Source: Ligustrum vulgare (lineage: Eukaryota > Streptophyta > Magnoliopsida > Lamiales > Oleaceae). Taken from it: a stretch of DNA of 64,000 nucleotides. The notes under the pieces are model-generated. The model did no database searches, was not told the origin of the DNA, and saw only the letters and a list, made by a program, of their open reading frames with translations. Shown here piece by piece: positions 44,111 to 55,248 of this stretch (its first letter is position 1; the number at the start of each line of letters is the position of its first letter). The position numbers were made by a program, and so were the translations under genes. The stretch lies in NCBI GenBank assembly GCA_963555705.1, contig OY743168.1:24620139-24684138 (forward strand). Direction: 5' to 3'.

Positions 44111-45138
44111 TTGAGTGATACACAAGTGATAAATTTTGTGAGAAAATTTTATTTCTTTTTCTTGTTCTTAACTATATCTCGCAAGGAAAAATCATCATCA
44201 ATAGGTGACAACAAACGACCCGAAAGTGGGGATAGGATATTGGAGCATGGTGTTGAATTATTGGCAGCGATGCGGGCAAAATTTAAGAAGATAATGGCTA
44301 GGATGGATGAAAGAGATGTCGTCATTGCCCAATTGAAAAGGGAAACCTCAATCGGATTCTAGAACTAGAAGGGATAGGAGGCATGGATCCCATACTAGGG
44401 GTGGCAATGAGGTTGATGAAAGGTCATTAAGGAGAAAGGAGGAACCATGATCATCTCCGCATTCTTATCCTACATCTCGGTCAAAACAGAAGAGTGGGGA
44501 CCACATTCCAAAAGGGAGGGAGGAACCAACACCGAAAGGTAAATATCACTCTAAGTCAAAATCTCTTAAGGATAAAAATGTTAAGTGTTTTAAATGTTTG
44601 AAATGGGGTCACATTGCACTTAATTGTCCACGTAAAAAGGTTAGGTGTGATAGTGAAAAGTTGAAAAATGTTGTGGTGGATGAGTCACTTATTGATCGGC
44701 ATGCTCTTAGCGTTAGGCGTAAGGTGAATGTTTTGGATAAGTGGATGGGCAGAGGGATAATGTTTTTCGCACTAGATACATCGTGAATGATAAAGTATGT
44801 AGCGTGAATAATAAAGTGTGTAGCATGGTGATTTACGGGGGAGTTGTACTAATGTAATTAGTACAATGTTGGTGGAAAAATTAGGCTTACCTTTAACGAA
44901 ACACCCAACACCTTATAAATTACAATGGTTGACTGAGTCAGGGGAAGTTAAGGTGAAGAGACAAGCCATGGTGTCATTTTCTTTAGGTGGATATTTGGAG
45001 GAGGTAATTTGTGACGTGGTTCCTATGCAAATTAGTCACATATTGTTGTGGAGGCCTTGGCAATATGAAACGGCTGTGCTACATGATGGGTATACGAATA
45101 GATATAGCCTGGTAAAAGGGGGAAAAAGTTTACTCTGA
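44111..45138 (+). pseudogene. gag (zinc knuckle) and retropepsin remnants of the gypsy element
   Basis: A charged helix-rich stretch at about 44175-44360 is followed by a full CCHC zinc knuckle at 44586-44627 (CFKCLKWGHIALNC, spacing C-x2-C-x4-H-x4-C), which binds retroelement RNA. A protease-like domain follows near 44825-45115. Its active-site region reads CSMVIYGG, where related elements have an aspartate before GG, and a stop comes next. It resumes as MLVEKLGLPLTKHPTPYKLQ, VICDVVPMQISHILLW, RPWQYETAVLHDGYTNRY. The aspartate change plus stops mean no active protease. No polymerase motif follows before the 3' LTR. Confidence 0.82.
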
Positions 45139-45666
45139 TGCCACTATCTCCAACTGAAGCCCTGGAAGACCAATTGAAAGTGAAAAGTGAGTTTGAGGGG
45201 AAAAATAAGAGAGTTGAGACCACGACCTCAGAAAAAGGAGAGGGAGTAGAAATTAAAGAAAAGAGAGTTGAGGCAACGACCTCAGAAAAAGGAGAGTGAG
45301 TGAAAAATAAAGAAAAGAGGGTTGAGGATCAAACCTTAGAAAAAGGAGAGATTGAGTGCAGAAAGCAAAATAAAAGAGAGTCTACCACAAAAATGAGTCT
45401 ATTTGCACTTATACACGCTAACAGACCCCTCCCCAGTTCTACTAAATCTATTTTGCAGGTGCCTAAGTCCAACTATGATCTTAAGACAAGGATGAAATCC
45501 ATTGATACAAAAGAACAGCCCAAAAGGTCGAGAAAGTTGGAAGAGAGAAAGAAGCAACCCAAAAGGCAGAAAGAAAGCACGAGGCATAAGCATGATCATC
45601 AAGCCCATAACAGCAGGAGGTGTTTGAAAAGCCGACCAGAAATTGATTCGAGGTCGAATCATTTTC

Positions 45667-45679
45667 AAGAGAGGGGGAA
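45667..45679 (+). promoter_or_regulatory. Polypurine tract
   Basis: AAGAGAGGGGGAA immediately before the 3' LTR, the plus-strand primer of reverse transcription. Confidence 0.8.
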
Positions 45680-46452
45680 TGATGTGATCCGTGGTAGAAG
45701 ATCAAGGGAGAAATCAGGTCACAGGCGATTCCATGACAATCTACGTGAGAAACGAAGTAAATTCCGTGTTGGACCCGAATCAAGGATCAAGTCGGGTCAA
45801 ATTATTTCAAAGGGACAAAGATTGGTGCTGCCGGGAAACCCACGCGACCGCGTGGTTAAATGGTGGCGCGATCGCGCGATGTCATCAAAAAGAGACCCAA
45901 GAGTTTCAGGCATAACCGCGCGATCTCTTAGGTTATAACCACGCGATCGCACGGTTCAAGTGAAACAAAATTTTCTCTTTTTTTTTTTAATTTCCGTTTT
46001 AATTATGTATATTTCGTATTCTGAACCCTAATTGCGGCTAGGGCTAGGTTAGGAGATTTTTACATTATATTATCTTGTTTTTCATTATTGAACAGCAGTT
46101 TTGGAGATTATTGAATTTGAGTTGAGAGAGTTTTCTCCAATTGAAAGGTTGATGAGTCCTTTTTTTGTTCTTCGAGAAAAAATCCAACTTATCAAATATT
46201 GTGAAATATTTGTAGCGTTTCCAATTAGAATCTTATCGAGGAAATTGACAAGTCCTTGTGGTGTTTCGAAAACCTTGGATCTCGATTACGCATCGTGAAT
46301 CTTGGGTCAAGGTCTTATCGTCAATTCTATCATTTATTTATCGTTTTTTTTAGTCTTGTTTTTGCGTGTTTGACTGAATTTAGATCTTTTCGTTTGTTTT
46401 TTTTTGTTTATTCCGCGTCTTTATCGCTATTCCCATGTTCGGGATCGCATCA
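45680..46452 (+). repeat. 3' LTR of the gypsy element
   Basis: 773 bp, the partner of 43018-43753. It holds CCACGCGACCGCGTGG (45840-45855) and the perfect 12-bp palindrome GCGCGATCGCGC (45866-45877). Confidence 0.88.
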
Positions 46453-46457
46453 AAATT

Positions 46458-47897
46458 CTTGATTGGATTTTCCCCATTGAAGTTTACACATTACAATAAT
46501 GCAGAAGTAAAGTTGACCAAGTATAAAGCCTTTTGAAAACTTCTATGTATATATTGGACAATACAACTCTTTACAAGCTTAAATAATTGATTTTGCTTTT
46601 ATGAATATTTTTATTGTTACCTCTTCAGTTTTATGTGTTTATGTTTGGATGTAAAGTGGAAAGATCTAAAGATTCATAACTTTGAATTTTATGAGTTGAC
46701 TCATTTGGATGTTTCTATTATAATTATTTTAAGAATTCAATTGATTCTATATTGTAGAATGTATTACCGCGAAAATGTGATACAATTGAAATTCCAAACT
46801 AATTTCGAAACAAATTGACAATGAATCCACTTTCAATTGATTAAAAATGCTAATAATGTGCCTATATTTTCTGAATTTGTTCTTATGAATGCTCCGTATT
46901 TATTATAGTAAATTTTGAGGTTTTTATAGACTTTTTATTGAACTATCAACTGAGATTTGAAGAAAAATGCTTAGAATTGAATTAGTGGCAGTGCATATAA
47001 TAGGGTGACCGTTAAGTTTCAAGGAGTAGAAGCAAACATAAGCTTTTGCTTGGGCGATTACAGAAAAAAACTTATAATAGGTATTATTTGAGAGATTTAT
47101 GATTGTATTGCTTTAATACTATTTTCTGTTATCGCAGATTTGCTAGAGTCTTCATTTATTTCACCCGATCTTGTAGACTGATTTTTCATTATCTTTAATA
47201 GTTTGTACTTTTATTTTCTATTCGTAAATTTTGAGGTTTTTAAAGACATGAGAAATAAAAAATTTACTTTTTTTTAGAGGAAACATAAATATGTTGTGCA
47301 TTTTAGATGAGCAATCTAAAGATGGATAAATTTGTTATTACACTTTGACGAAAAAGTACAGATACTCCAAGTGGAAGTTCCAAGTATAGAAATATACAAA
47401 TGTGTTAAATGAAAAGTCAAAATATTCAAATTTTGGGGGCAAACATATTATGTATTGTTCGTTGGCTAAACAATTGATGAAATTGATATAAGAAGTTTAA
47501 AGCCAGGGCATATATGGATATGTTCTCACCCGCAACCTTATTTGATTGATGAACTCAAAGGGATTGATGTTGTCCATTTAGAGAAGAAATTTGAGCTCAA
47601 AAAACGAATTTCTATGATGTTAATAAAATTCTTTTAGGATTGCCAAAGAGTTGATTAAGTTTTGGATTTTACAAATACTTAGTGTAAAATGGGCACTATT
47701 CACGGAGCTATACCTTGAATCTCACGCACTTTCTAGGTAATCAAAATAAAACTATCAATTATTAATTTTATATTTCGTAAATGCAACTTAAAAATTCTTA
47801 TTAATACCTCATAAAACCCATAAAATTTCATATCACGAGTTAGTCAATCAAATTTCATTCGCCAGAAGGTACTCACAAGATTCAAGTTACTTTTAGT
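46458..47897. other. Spacer with an unassigned coding-like fragment
   Basis: Mostly AT-rich. At about 47490-47630 one plus-strand frame reads IDEIDIRSLKPGHIWICS, HPQPYLIDELKGIDVVHLEK, KFELKKRIS, with a more protein-like composition than its surroundings. It has no start, splice sites are unclear and I cannot name it. The frame at 46633-46818 is not supported. Confidence 0.4.
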
Positions 47898-48185
47898 CAG
47901 TGTTCTAAAAAGCGTGAAGCGTGACGAAGCGTGGAGCCCAAGAGTCAAGCTTTTGAAGCTTAAGTGGGAGTAAACGTTAAAAAATGTTTTTCAATTCTTA
48001 GATATTTAATTTAAATTTTACCCATACTTGAATAAGTAAAAAAAAGGGCAGCTACACACTTAAGCGCGCTTCGGCACGCATTGTGCGTGCTTCGCGCGCA
48101 CTTTTTAGATAAAAAAATTTCGAAACGCGCTTTTCGCCAACGCGTCGCGCGTAGGCTCGCACAGTGCGCGCGTTTTAGAACACTG
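47898..48185. mobile_element. hAT-type MITE (288 bp) with near-perfect 8-bp target duplication
   Basis: The ends are CAGTGTTCTAAAAAGCG and, reverse-complemented from the right, CAGTGTTCTAAAACGCG. The flanks are CTTTTAGT (47890-47897) and CTTTTAAT (48186-48193), 7 of 8 identical. The inside is dense in GCG/CGC words (AAGCGTGAAGCGTGACGAAG; GCGCGCTTCGG). The open frame at 48081-48287 crosses the element end and is not a gene. It lies about 0.6 kb upstream of the B-box gene. Confidence 0.88.
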
Positions 48186-48193
48186 CTTTTAAT

Positions 48194-48785
48194 ATTGTCA
48201 TATTTTAAAATCTTCTCTAATTGTATTTGTATTTCTATTTATATACATAAATTGTCAATTTCTTTATTGTATTATCTGATAATATAATATAGCATGTTAT
48301 TGTATATTTGTTATAATTATTACTTTAAATTTGTAATTATTAATAATTAATAAATACAAATTTTTAAAATATAGAAAATTTAAAATATTGTTGACTAACA
48401 AAAAAAGATTGCTACAAATTGGCAGTAAATCTTCGACCCCAATACCTTTATATTAGTGGCTGCAAGAATTGACGCAAAGCGTTATTTAGCCAAGCACGTA
48501 ATTTGTATTTTTCTGGAATGTCCTCCATTCTGTAATTTCTCATGTCCTTGTACCATTATTTTCCTCGTAACTATCAAATCAAAGAGCCGACTCCATTAAC
48601 ACCCACAAACACATATGTATGACCTCGAAAATATCATCAAATATCTTGATGCGGTGATTTTTTGGCTCTATACATCAGTTGGTGAATTGGGTCTTACATT
48701 TTGTCACCGTCTGGGCTCCTCCTGTCTTGGGAGGATTGGATTACTGTACTGAAATTCAAACTATAGTAGCAATGAACTGATAAGT
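48194..48785. other. Upstream region and presumed 5' UTR of the B-box gene
   Basis: AT-rich to about 48400, then more balanced. The 5' UTR probably starts in 48580-48700. No unambiguous TATA box or light-response element was identified. Confidence 0.4.
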
Positions 48786-50776
48786 ATGCGGACGCTTTGT
48801 GATGTATGTGAGAATGGTGCGGCTATTCTCTTCTGCGCTGCGGATGAGGCCGCTCTTTGTCGCGCCTGTGACAATAAGGTTTCTTTCTCCATTACAGTTT
48901 ACTGCATAAGGGAAAATAAAGCATTCTGTACAAGTATATGGGCTACTGATTGATTGATGTGCCCATATGTACTTAAGGAATGAAATCTTATTGGAACGGT
49001 TCATATTTGGTTCATTCTTGGAATTATTTTTTATAATTAAGAAGAAAGGTGAAGTTAAACTTCTTTGGCGATTAACATCATATTTTATGAATGGTTGCTT
49101 TAATTTTCATTTTTTCTTTTTGTGGAGTATAGGTGGAAATGATTGTATTGAATGTTACATAGTATATCAATTTGGTTTAAATCCCATTTTAAAAAAAAAA
49201 GGTTGGCAAGTTCTGTAAAAACTTATTTCACTTCTGATATGTTAGGTCGTCTTTAAGAGCTACATTTATGAAAGAGAGATGCTTCCCAAAAAAGTAGCTT
49301 TTGAAAATAGTTCCTAACTGCTTGAGTATGATAATATGTTAAACCATTTGGTGAAGAAGGAAACTATAATTAAAATTTAAAATAACTGCTGCAAAGGTTG
49401 AGAAATTGCAATGAAGATACTGTGCAGGCCATACAAATCAGAAAGGCTGTATTTTTTTTTTTTTTAAAAGTAATGTCATCCTGATTCTGCATATATTAAG
49501 TATTAACAATTGTACTTGTTATGGTAACACTTACCAGGGATTTGCTGCTATAAATGACACACTAGGTTGGTAAGTATACAATACGAAACTATTTCTACGT
49601 TGTGGGTGACTTGTTAATATTGGAGCCAGCTTGAATTCCCTGAGAATGATACTCTAATGAAGATACCAGTCTTGGACCGTAGATGAAGAAACTGTTATAG
49701 TGCAAGAGGTTTAGTGAGTGTGTATGCTGTTGATCCTATCAATGCAGAGACTTTCAGAGTCCTTTACTAGCTTGATTACAGGTGAAGTGAAAACTTGATT
49801 ATCTGGTAGATTGGTACGCCTATGTTGTGTCAGTAAATATTTTTATTGATGAGACTTGAATTTGAAGTCCACTAAGTAGAGCTAATCCAAAGGATTTCGG
49901 AAACAGTAGGGGTATACACTCAATAGCTAAACCTCCAGGTTTAAACTGATGCTTAATTGGTATATCTGAAAGCTAGCAATTTCTCATTTGTTACCTCTCC
50001 TAGCTAAATCTCCTGGTTTCAGTTTGCTATGATAATTTCGGAAAACTCTTATGGATTCACATATTTCTGTGACAGATTTAACATTTGACAAATTCCAGAT
50101 CTTGTTGATGTCGCAGGTTCACATGTGCAATAAGCTAGCTAGTAGACACGTAAGAGTTGGGCTTGCTGATCCCGTTGATGTGCCTCGTTGTGATATATGT
50201 GAAAATTCACCTGGTATGCGGATCTTTGGCTTGCGTTTTCTCCTTACATTATAGTATTTTGTTTCAAAGACTGTTAATTGTGATCTTTAAAAATGAACCA
50301 TTTCTCTAGCATTCTTTTATTGTGAAGTGGATGGAAGCCCCCTTTGTTTGCAATGTGATATGATTGTACACATCGGAGGCAAAAAAACTCATGGAAGATA
50401 TCTCCTTTTAAAGCAGAGAGTTCAGGTACTTTTCTTAACTCTTGTATTATGTTCAATGTGTTTGATTCTTTCATATTATTAAATTGGTCCTTACAATGAA
50501 CTAATACCTTTGTTTTCTCTACAGTTTCAAGGAAGTGCATCTGGCTTTGAAGAGGAGCTTGGCACACAACTAATTGATTCAGCTGAAAAGAAGAGGGAAT
50601 ATACTAACTCTCCCAAGCCAATTTTTCAAGATAAGCAGCAGATTCTTGAGGCCTCTGCCGTTCCAAATTTATACGACGGTGCTGATAGACCTACTCAGAT
50701 GGACAGTGCAATGATTGATTTGAATATGAAGCCACATCGACTCCATGGTGAAGCTTCAAATAATCAGGCAGTCTAA
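48786..50776 (+). CDS. Double B-box zinc-finger protein, BBX18/BBX19 type
   Basis: Exons are 48786-48878, 50117-50213, 50310-50425 and 50525-50776, all with GT/AG introns. The 558 nt encode 185 residues with no break. B-box 1 (about residues 5-46) is [32 protein letters not shown], then KLASRHVR; intron 1 (1238 bp) splits it between CDNK and VHMCN, the position I recall for this family. B-box 2 (about 56-97) is [32 protein letters not shown]. All Cys, Asp and His zinc ligands of both boxes are present. The tail holds [19 protein letters not shown], a conserved tail type; no CCT domain exists. Length matches BBX18/BBX19 (about 170-185). In Arabidopsis these nuclear proteins act in photomorphogenesis, flowering and temperature responses through protein partners such as CO, ELF3 and COP1. 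That role is transferred by family, not shown here. Confidence 0.93.
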
Positions 50777-51889
50777 CTCTCTCTAATCTTGAATTATGCT
50801 TGTAGGATTTATTTCCCTTTATCTTCTACATGGCAAGCCCAGCGTTCCTTATAATTGGATGCTTAACTTTGATCACGTCTAGTGGATCCAGTTACTTTTA
50901 TAATTGGATTCGAAGTAGCAAATAATGTGTAGCTAACTTCATATCTAGTTACTTATAAAATATTACCGAGTATCTCATTTTTAATTTTCAAGAACTTCAC
51001 CCATATGATCTCTAAAGTAAAGGAAATTTGGTTTTTGAGAACAAGAATTGTAGATCTGGCAAGGATGCCAAATAGGCTTTCTTCCAACTCCGACATGCTT
51101 CCTTTCAAGCCGAGTTTAGAGGTTTTTGCACTCACCTCAGTTGTACTAGTCAATAGATGCCATTAGCGTCTTATTTTATATGGCTTGCAGCTAGTAATGT
51201 ATGCAGTCAGGTAAACTAGTTTGTAACTTTTGTGTTCCTGTTGATAACATTTGAGTCTTATCACACTTTGTTTAGCTTAAACTGGCTCTTTATGTCTGAG
51301 AAGTATATCATGAGCTTTACCATATGGACATTAAGATTGCATCTCATAGGGGGGATGTGGATGATGGGATCTATATGGATCAACACGTGGACTTGTAGTT
51401 AAAGGAATCGAGTTCTATTTTTGCAAACTCGATCCATTTATGGCTTAAAACAATCGTCTATTCAAACCCTTTGGGTTTAACATTATCACAATCATTGTTA
51501 TGTCTTAAATGGTCCACGGGAAATCTCATATAATCCTTTCACTGTAGCTTGTAGACATTTAGAAACAAATGATGATAGTGAAGGATGATCGTTTATTATA
51601 TTTGAGATAAGTAAAAAATTGCTTTTGAGTTTAAGAAGCTGCTTTTCTACTCGTTCTAATAATTTTTTAGAAATTCTTTTAAATGAAGTTGGTTCAAGGT
51701 AGCGTCTTCAAAAATCTCTCTTCTACGAAAAGCAGAAGCATAAGCACTATCCTAAACAAGCCTTTAGTATAGGCTTCTTAGTTTGTCTTAGAATTTGCAT
51801 GAGAAATTCATAGAACTATTTCATATCAACCATTGCAAACCGGGTGACACACCTACGAAAAAAAACTAAAGCAGAAGCACTATACTAAA
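50777..51889. other. 3' flank of the B-box gene
   Basis: It probably holds the 3' UTR. TATATGGATCAACACGTG at 51372-51389 is identical to 18 bases in the copia LTR at 15906-15923, so a diverged LTR scrap may lie around 51340-51430. No gene seen. Confidence 0.45.
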
Positions 51890-52709
51890 CAAAGTAAAAT
51901 CGCTTCAGATCCACTAAAGTCAGCCAAGAACTCAACGTTTACAGTATGTATGTAGGAAACCAACAGATTTCACTCACTATCGCTAGAGGTGGGCAAAAAC
52001 CGCCCGAACCCGCTGAACCCGCCCAAATCAAACATATTTTAATTTTATTGGCAAGTGTTCAATTTATTGTATTTATGGTTTTTATAGTGTACATAATTGA
52101 TTTGAATTAAAGATTGATTCATGAGTTTTTTTTTTTTTTTCAAAATTTTTACTAATTGGGCCAAAGCCGAAATCGTCCAACCCGACCGAAATTTGGTGGG
52201 TTGGGTTGGGTTTGAACTCGTAATTGGGTTGGGTTTGATTGATTTTTTATCAACCCGACCATAGTAGGTTGAGTTTGGGTTAGGCAAAAAACCTACTTAA
52301 CCCAACCCACGCCCACCTCTAACTATCGCCTCTATACAGTGTTTACCAACAAAACATCAACTATCTATACATAAAGTATAAAAACCTCAAACAGATCTAC
52401 TAAAGATTTACAGTTTGAATGTAGAAGAGAAAGAACATGAGTAATTCTAGCCAAACTCAGGACTAGAGAGAAAAGAAGATGAAGGAGACTCAACTGCACA
52501 GTACGATGAAGAGTTAAGACACCTATATATGAGAATTCTAAAGTCACTTGATCCAACAGCAATAATGCAGTTACATATAGGGTCAAGAAAAAAGTTGCTA
52601 AAACTATATAACTCTTGTTTGCAGAAATGTGTTTTCTCCCAGTAGAAGGTCTAAGGTTCAAACTAGAACCACAAGAAGAATTTTGTGAGGCATTCACTCA
52701 ATTTTAACA
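51890..52709 (-). repeat. 3' LTR of the copia element (truncated, interrupted by a MITE)
   Basis: It matches 57450-57928 closely once the 338-bp MITE at 51984-52321 and one duplicated 8-bp site are removed. The 140 bp at the outer end of the other LTR (57312-57450) have no counterpart here. Confidence 0.87.
51984..52321. mobile_element. hAT-type MITE (338 bp) with perfect 8-bp target duplication
   Basis: The ends are TAGAGGTGGGC and, reverse-complemented from the right, TAGAGGTGGGC. The flanks are ACTATCGC on both sides (51976-51983 and 52322-52329). CCCGAACCCG and GGGTTGGGTT arms make a foldback, as in the MITE at 10586-10890. The unoccupied site survives in the other LTR near 57538. Confidence 0.95.
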
Positions 52710-53067
52710 ATCTCAACCTTGCTGAAAAGAATTTTGGCCTTTTGTCAGTTTCAATGGGCTACACTACCAGTTTCATTTACACAAGTTAACTAAGATGGAT
52801 GGCACTTTGGTTATTAGTATACAATCTGATGGTGTTTTCTATAAACCCAGTTTCTTTTAACAAACTTCTTAGCCACATCGCTTCATTTGCAGCATTACAA
52901 GCCACAATATACCTGCCTCAGTAAAAGATAAGAGTATTATCTTTTGCAATTAGGATTTTCAAAATCACACAATGTAAAAATATTTGAAGAATTTGATCTC
53001 CTCCTATCTAGATCACCTGCAAAGTCAGAATTTGTACATCCCTTCAATAATATACCTTCATTACATC

Positions 53068-54290
53068 TCATTTCAGTATCCATTTTATCATAAACCAGTG
53101 TGTTTCACTAGGATTTGTTATAAATCTACTTAAAATATTTATACCACATGTCAAATCAAGTCTAGTGCATACCATCAAGTACATAATAGATCCAACAGTA
53201 TTTACATTAGGTATATGTTTCATTCTTTCAGATTCTTCGGGTGTTTTGGGTGATTGATTACTTGAAAATTTAAAATTATTTGCAAGAAGCAGTGTAAAAG
53301 GTTTACAATCAAACATGGAGATTTTTCAAGTACTTTTATCACATAAGACTATTGATTTACATATAAAATGCAATTTCCTCTATCTCTTATTTTATGCCTA
53401 AAGTTTTCTTAGCTTTTCCTATGACTTTCATTTCAAACTCGATTTTCAGTTTTGATTTAATCTTATCAATTTTAGATTTATCATGACAAGCAAGTAACAT
53501 GTCATCAACATATAACGAAAGGTAAACCGATTTAGGTAATCCTGAGACTTTATAAAACATGAATCAAAACTGCTTCTAACAAATTCTAGAGTTTGAACAT
53601 AAAAGTTAGACTTCTTATATAACTACCTAGGTGCTTGTTTTAGGCCAATATAGAGATTTTTTTTTAGCAAAAACAAACCTTTTCAGCTTTGGGGTTTAAT
53701 TTCAAATCCTTTTGGCTAACACATGTAAATGATTTCATCCAAATCACCTTTTACCAAAGCAGTTTTAGCGTTAAGCTGATTCAATTCCCAATCAAAAAGA
53801 GCAGATAAGGCAAGCAAAAATCTAATGGAAGTATACTTTGCAACATGAGAAAAAAATCTCATTGTAATAAACTCCCTCCCTTTGTGTGAATCCTTTAGCT
53901 ATTATCCCAACCTTATATCTTCTCTTAGTTACATTAAACTCATCTTCTCTGGTTTTATAAATATAATTACAATCGACAACTTTCTAATTCCTAGGCTTGT
54001 TAACAAGAACCCATGTTTTATTCTTAATTAAGGACTCCATTTCGTCATTTATAGCTTCATTCCAAATGACATAATCTTTACAGTTAACCGCCTCATCAAT
54101 GTAATAGGTTCAGAGTTGACACAATCCAAAACAAAGAGAAGTGTTACAAAATCATCATTATTAATTCTAGTTGAGGGAAATTGATTTCACTGGCCAACTG
54201 ATAATCAAACACAGTTCTCTCATTAGATGAATTATCATTTTCTTCATTACTTGGACCTGATCAATCTAAGATTGAGTGGACTCCATCTAA
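53068..54290 (-). pseudogene. Copia reverse transcriptase and connection remnants
   Basis: The minus strand at 53068-53316 reads MKHIPNVNTVGSIMYLMVC, TRLDLTCGINILSRFITNPS, the block between reverse transcriptase and RNase H. Between 53320 and 54290 RT blocks are visible only in broken frames. RNase H itself is missing toward the 3' LTR. Confidence 0.75.
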
Positions 54291-54292
54291 AT

Positions 54293-54917
54293 CTAAACAT
54301 CAGGTTCAACAGAGTCAAGAATCTGATTTTCAACAATAGTTTCTTTAACTGCGGAATTATCTTCAAGATTTTGTTTTGAAGAGGCAAGGTAGGACATGCC
54401 ATTCTCATTAAAGATAACATTTCTGTTCAGAATAACTTTGAATCCATTTTTTTCCTTAACCCATAATTTATACCCTTTAATTTCTTCTCCATATCCTAAA
54501 AAGATGCATTTTAAGGATCTAGGTTCAAGTTTCCCTTCACTTTGGTGGGAATAGGCTGCACATCCAAACACCTTAACTTTGGAATAATCTGGTGGCTTAT
54601 TAGACCACATCTATTCAGGAACTTGAAAGTTAATAGTACTGGACGGAATCCTATTTATCAAATAAGTTGCAATTTTTAAATCTTCTCCCCAAAATAATCT
54701 TGGAAGACCAGAACTGAGTAACATGCACCTGACCTTTTCCAAATAAGGTTCTATTCATCCTCTCAGGAACTCCATTTTGCTGAGGGGCGTAAGTTACAGT
54801 TCTATGCCTTAGAATCTCATATTCTTTCCAAAAAAGATCAAATTCAGGATTAAAGAATTCAAGTCCAATATCAGTCCTTAGTGCTTTAAATTTCTTATTA
54901 TTTTGATTTTCAATCAT
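54293..54917 (-). pseudogene. Copia integrase remnants
   Basis: At 54917-54651 the minus strand reads LRTDIGLEFFNPEFDLFWKE and TYAPQQNGVPERMNRTL, containing the second catalytic Asp and the catalytic Glu of the DDE integrase core. At 54610-54293 follows the integrase C-terminal side: DYSKVKVFGCAAYSHQ, LEPRSLKCIFLGYGEEIKGY, with the FLGY motif. The first catalytic Asp is not readable and frames are broken between the two parts. Confidence 0.85.
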
Positions 54918-55248
54918 TGATTTCCATTGTTTGAGATTTTAAGAAGTATCAGATTTGACCTTTAAAAGAAAAGTCCATTTTTTTTCTTGAAAAATCATCT
55001 ACTATAAAGAGATAGTATCTAAATCCACTTGATTAAGTATGGAGTTGGATTTACAAATACCAGATTTGAAAGGTAATCTGTTTTATTTTCGAATTATGCA
55101 TTCTTCACAAAAAATTAATTTTTCAATATAATCCTTCCTAAACCAACCTAATTTTTTCATAGTTATAAGCCCTTTTTCACTAATGTGGCCTAGTATTTTA
55201 CGCTAGATTTCAACTTTGTCGGAATGGGGATTTATGATAGCAAAGAAG

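Larger units (their letters stand above)
43018..46452 (+). mobile_element. Non-autonomous Ty3/gypsy element with both LTRs and perfect 5-bp target duplication
   Basis: The whole element is 3435 bp, flanked by AAATT (43013-43017 and 46453-46457). The 5' LTR is 43018-43753 and the 3' LTR 45680-46452; both start TGATGTGATCC and end ATCGTATCA or ATCGCATCA. A tRNA-Met-like primer site follows the 5' LTR and a polypurine tract precedes the 3' LTR. The interior has only gag and protease traces; reverse transcriptase, RNase H and integrase are absent. Movement would have needed proteins from a related full element. Confidence 0.9.

Noticed and set aside
45300..45938. Plus-strand open frame of 212 codons
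   Set aside because: It runs from the gypsy interior straight through the polypurine tract into the 3' LTR, so it is not a natural protein end. Composition is Lys/Arg-biased and no domain is seen.
50510..50776. Stand-alone gene at the last B-box exon
   Set aside because: It is exon 4 of the B-box gene; the frame only appears longer because it runs back through the intron acceptor.
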